Of a stretch of 8,009 nucleotides of DNA, positions 6,007 to 8,009 are shown in pieces. Positions within the stretch are counted from its first letter, which is position 1; every line of letters begins with the position of its first letter. Source of the stretch: CAYOXD01 sp964407825 (lineage in GTDB: Bacteria; Desulfobacterota; Desulfobacteria; Desulfobacterales; JAFDDL01); assembly GCA_964407825.1 (NCBI GenBank), contig CAYOXD010000122.1, forward strand, positions 1-8,009, read 5' to 3'. The notes under the pieces are model-generated. The model was given only the letters and a program-made list of their open reading frames with translations, was not told the origin of the DNA and ran no database searches. The position numbers and the translations under genes are program-made.

Positions 6007-6077
6007 GCTGAAATCCAGTGCCCTCCCGGCGCAATGGAATATAAGGGACATGCGATGATTCTGTCGAAGGCCCCCTC

Positions 6078-7103
6078 ATGTTGACATTCAGGCAGGAAAT
6101 CTTCCATGCCCGAATCGTGCTGCCCTCCGGTGAAATCGCCCGGCGGCCCATCGAGATCCGCACCCATCCCGTGACCGGCCGCACCTGCCGGATCACCTTC
6201 AGCCGCAGCCAGGAGCACGAACCCGGCACCGGAGACCTGCCCGCGCTTCCGGAAGGGGTTCGGACGTCCGAAAACTGCCCCTTCTGCAAGTCCCGGCGGA
6301 TGACCCGGACGCCGCAACTGGCGCCCGAGTTGAGTTCCGAGGGCCGCCTGACGAGGGGAACGTCCACCCTCTTTCCCAACCTCTTTCCCTACGGCCGTTA
6401 CGCGGCCGTGTGCCTCTTCGACGATGCTCACTATGTGGAAATTGGAACGGCCTCCCTGCAATCCTACACGGATGGGTTCATCAACTGCGGCCGATACCTC
6501 GAGCGGGTATTGCGGTACGACCCGGCCGCGCGCTTCATGGCCATCACCCAGAATCACCTGCCGGCCGCAGGGGGCTCCCTGATCCACCCGCACCTCCAGG
6601 TCCATGCCGACCGGTGCGCCAGCAACCATCAACGGTTCCTGTCCCGGCGCTGCGCGGCGTATCGGCGCGCCAGGGGAAACCGCCTCTTTTCCGATTACCT
6701 GGAGGCGGAAAGGGGAAAGGCCCTTCGCATGATCGGTACCACCGGCCCCTGGCAATGGCTGGCCGCCTTCGCGCCCGAAGGCTTCCATGAGATCTGGGGC
6801 ATTTTTCCCGGGGCTACCTCCCTGGGAGACATGACGGAAAGCCACTGGCAGGCGCTGGCCAGGGGCGTTCTCAACGCCCAGCGCTTCTATCGCAGCCTGG
6901 GCAGGAACGCATACAATTTCGGGCTTCTGATCATCGAGGATCCGGACGCAGAGCTGGAGCTGCGGGCGGTGCTGACGGTCCGCTCCAACTTTGCACCCTG
7001 GGTGCGAAACGACATGACCGGATTCGAGGTGATGCTCGGGGATATGGCCACCTTCACGGCACCGGAGGTGACGGCCGAAAAGGCGCGGCCCTTCTGGGCG
7101 TAA
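6078..7103 (+). CDS. galT: Galactose-1-phosphate uridylyltransferase family protein
   Basis: A 341-aa protein of the HIT-superfamily GalT group. It probably exchanges UMP between UDP-glucose and galactose 1-phosphate through a covalent uridylyl-His intermediate. The HPHLQ motif (170-174) supplies the nucleophile His172 and Gln174. A zinc site like that of E. coli GalT is complete: CPFC (Cys67, Cys70), His118 in FDDAHYVEI, and His170. NLFPYGRYA (101-109) and a duplicated C-terminal half (FAPEGFHEIWGIFP, 231-244) also fit. The ATG at 6078 has GAAGG at 6066-6070. It lies 71 bp after aroC on the same strand, with no clear terminator between them, so it may be co-transcribed although its pathway is different. 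It converges on galE, which supports a Leloir or nucleotide-sugar role; galK is not in the window. An ADP-glucose-type phosphorylase of the same family cannot be ruled out. Confidence 0.85.
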   Translation: MLTFRQEIFHARIVLPSGEIARRPIEIRTHPVTGRTCRITFSRSQEHEPGTGDLPALPEGVRTSENCPFCKSRRMTRTPQLAPELSSEGRLTRGTSTLFPNLFPYGRYAAVCLFDDAHYVEIGTASLQSYTDGFINCGRYLERVLRYDPAARFMAITQNHLPAAGGSLIHPHLQVHADRCASNHQRFLSRRCAAYRRARGNRLFSDYLEAERGKALRMIGTTGPWQWLAAFAPEGFHEIWGIFPGATSLGDMTESHWQALARGVLNAQRFYRSLGRNAYNFGLLIIEDPDAELELRAVLTVRSNFAPWVRNDMTGFEVMLGDMATFTAPEVTAEKARPFWA

Positions 7104-8009
7104 GGGCCCATTTCCAGGCCGACTCGATGATCCCGCGCAGCGCGACATGTCGCGGCTCCCAGGCGAGCGCCCGCCGGGCCGCGCCGGCATCGGCCACCAG
7201 CCGTGGCGGGTCGCCTTCCCTGCGGGGACCCATCTCGGCCGGAATATGCTTACCCATCACTTCGCCGGCGGCCGTCAACACCTCCTTCACGGAGAACCCC
7301 CTGCCGATGCCGAGGTTGAACGCCGCGCAGCCTCCTTGATGGTCGAGGGCCCGCACATGGGCATCGGCCAGGTCACTGACGTGGATATAGTCCCGGATGC
7401 AGGTCCCGTCGGGCGTATCGTAATCGTCTCCAAAGACCGTGATGGCTCCGCGCCGGCCGAGGCCCGCGGCGATGACCAGGGGAATCAGGTGCGTCTCCGG
7501 GTCGTGGTCCTCGCCGATCCCCCCCTCCGGTTCCGCGCCGGCGGCGTTGAAGTATCTCAGGATGACAGACGAGATGCCATGGGCCAGGCCGAAGTCCCGT
7601 ATCATTCGCTCCACCATGAGTTTCGACGCGCCGTAGGGGTTGATGGGGGCAAGGGGCGCTTCCTCTGAAACGGGGCTCGTCTCCGGCATCCCGTAGACGG
7701 CGGCCGTGCTGGAAAAAACGATTTTCCCGATCCCGTGATCCCGCATGGCCTCCAGCAGGGTGAGGCTGCCCGCCACGTTGTTGCGGTAGTACCGGCCTGG
7801 GTCCCGGACCGATTCGCCCACAGCGGTGAAGGCCGCAAAATGCATCACCGCCTCGGGTCGGTATTTGGCCATGACCCGGTCCAAGGCGGGCCGATCGGCC
7901 ACATCGCCGATCTCCAGAGGCCCCCACCGGACCGCCCAGCGGTGCCCATAAATAAGGTTGTCATACACCACCGGCCGGTACCCGGCGTCAAACAGGGCCT
8001 TGCAGGCGT
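7054..8009 (-). CDS. galE: UDP-glucose 4-epimerase, 5' end beyond window
   Basis: An extended short-chain dehydrogenase/reductase that interconverts UDP-glucose and UDP-galactose using bound NAD. The frame runs off the window at 8009: the first complete codons read ACKALFDAGYRP, followed by VVYDNLIYGH. About 20 N-terminal residues, including the Gly-rich NAD loop, are missing. Visible motifs are HFAAFTAVGESV, the catalytic SSTAAVYG and YGASK (Tyr-x-x-x-Lys), RYFNAAGA, GTCIRDYIHVSDLA, and FNLGIGRGFSVKEV. GTG 7971 is an internal Val codon and not the start. The C-terminus runs past the usual WKW region with a Pro/Arg-rich tail (PRRAAPFRPSPPVP) and ends inside the last 50 bp of galT on the opposite strand. 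The gene is therefore convergent and overlapping with galT, which fits a shared sugar-nucleotide function but separate transcription. Confidence 0.93.
   Translation of the reverse strand, partial: ACKALFDAGYRPVVYDNLIYGHRWAVRWGPLEIGDVADRPALDRVMAKYRPEAVMHFAAFTAVGESVRDPGRYYRNNVAGSLTLLEAMRDHGIGKIVFSSTAAVYGMPETSPVSEEAPLAPINPYGASKLMVERMIRDFGLAHGISSVILRYFNAAGAEPEGGIGEDHDPETHLIPLVIAAGLGRRGAITVFGDDYDTPDGTCIRDYIHVSDLADAHVRALDHQGGCAAFNLGIGRGFSVKEVLTAAGEVMGKHIPAEMGPRREGDPPRLVADAGAARRALAWEPRHVALRGIIESAWKWALTPRRAAPFRPSPPVP

Noticed and set aside
6007..6077. Separate promoter for galT around TATAAG (6040-6045)
   Set aside because: No matching -35 hexamer occurs at a suitable distance; TCGACA at 5998-6003 is 36 bp away.
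5280..7190. 636-codon antisense open frame, and similar long - strand frames at 3798-5222 and 4864-6051
   Set aside because: They lie opposite well-supported aroA, aroC and galT. They arise from high third-position GC and contain no recognisable domains.

Overview
The window carries a compact aromatic amino acid biosynthesis operon on the + strand, followed by a convergent pair of galactose/nucleotide-sugar genes. Coding DNA is GC-rich with strong third-position GC, and the gene starts have AAGGA/GGAGG-type ribosome binding sites. The first two enzymes are the archaeal-type entry to the shikimate pathway: ADH synthase (aroA') and 3-dehydroquinate synthase II (aroB'). They are followed by bacterial-type pheA (chorismate mutase-prephenate dehydratase-ACT), aroA (EPSP synthase) and aroC (chorismate synthase). 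This combination in a GC-rich bacterial operon suggests a Desulfobacterota (deltaproteobacterial sulfate-reducer) genome. That assignment is an inference from gene content, not a database match.

Layout. 1-203: AT-rich upstream DNA with a possible sigma-70-like promoter at 114-140. 204-278: a 24-codon leader peptide gene whose residues 8-16 read YYFSFYFYF. 252-373: an RNA region that can fold into two mutually exclusive sets of hairpins, ending in two tandem terminator-like hairpins before the first structural gene. 400-1197: aroA'. 1198-1505: an unusual 308-bp gap filled mostly by a long palindromic element with hexamer-repeat arms. 1506-6006: aroB', pheA, aroA and aroC, separated by only 10-39 bp. 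6078-7103: a galT-family uridylyltransferase. 7054-8009, - strand: galE, cut off at the window edge and overlapping the end of galT by 50 bp.

How it works together. ADH synthase and DHQ synthase II make 3-dehydroquinate from aspartate semialdehyde and a deoxy-ketohexose phosphate. EPSP synthase and chorismate synthase carry out the last two steps to chorismate. PheA takes chorismate to phenylpyruvate. The dehydratase, dehydrogenase and kinase of the middle pathway (aroD, aroE, aroK) and tyrA are not in the window.

The main discovery is that the whole aro/phe operon appears to be controlled by ribosome-mediated transcription attenuation that senses Phe and Tyr. The leader peptide is too short to stand out in ordinary gene calling. 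The second point of interest is the palindromic hexamer element inserted between aroA' and aroB', whose outer foot lies next to the aroB' ribosome binding site.
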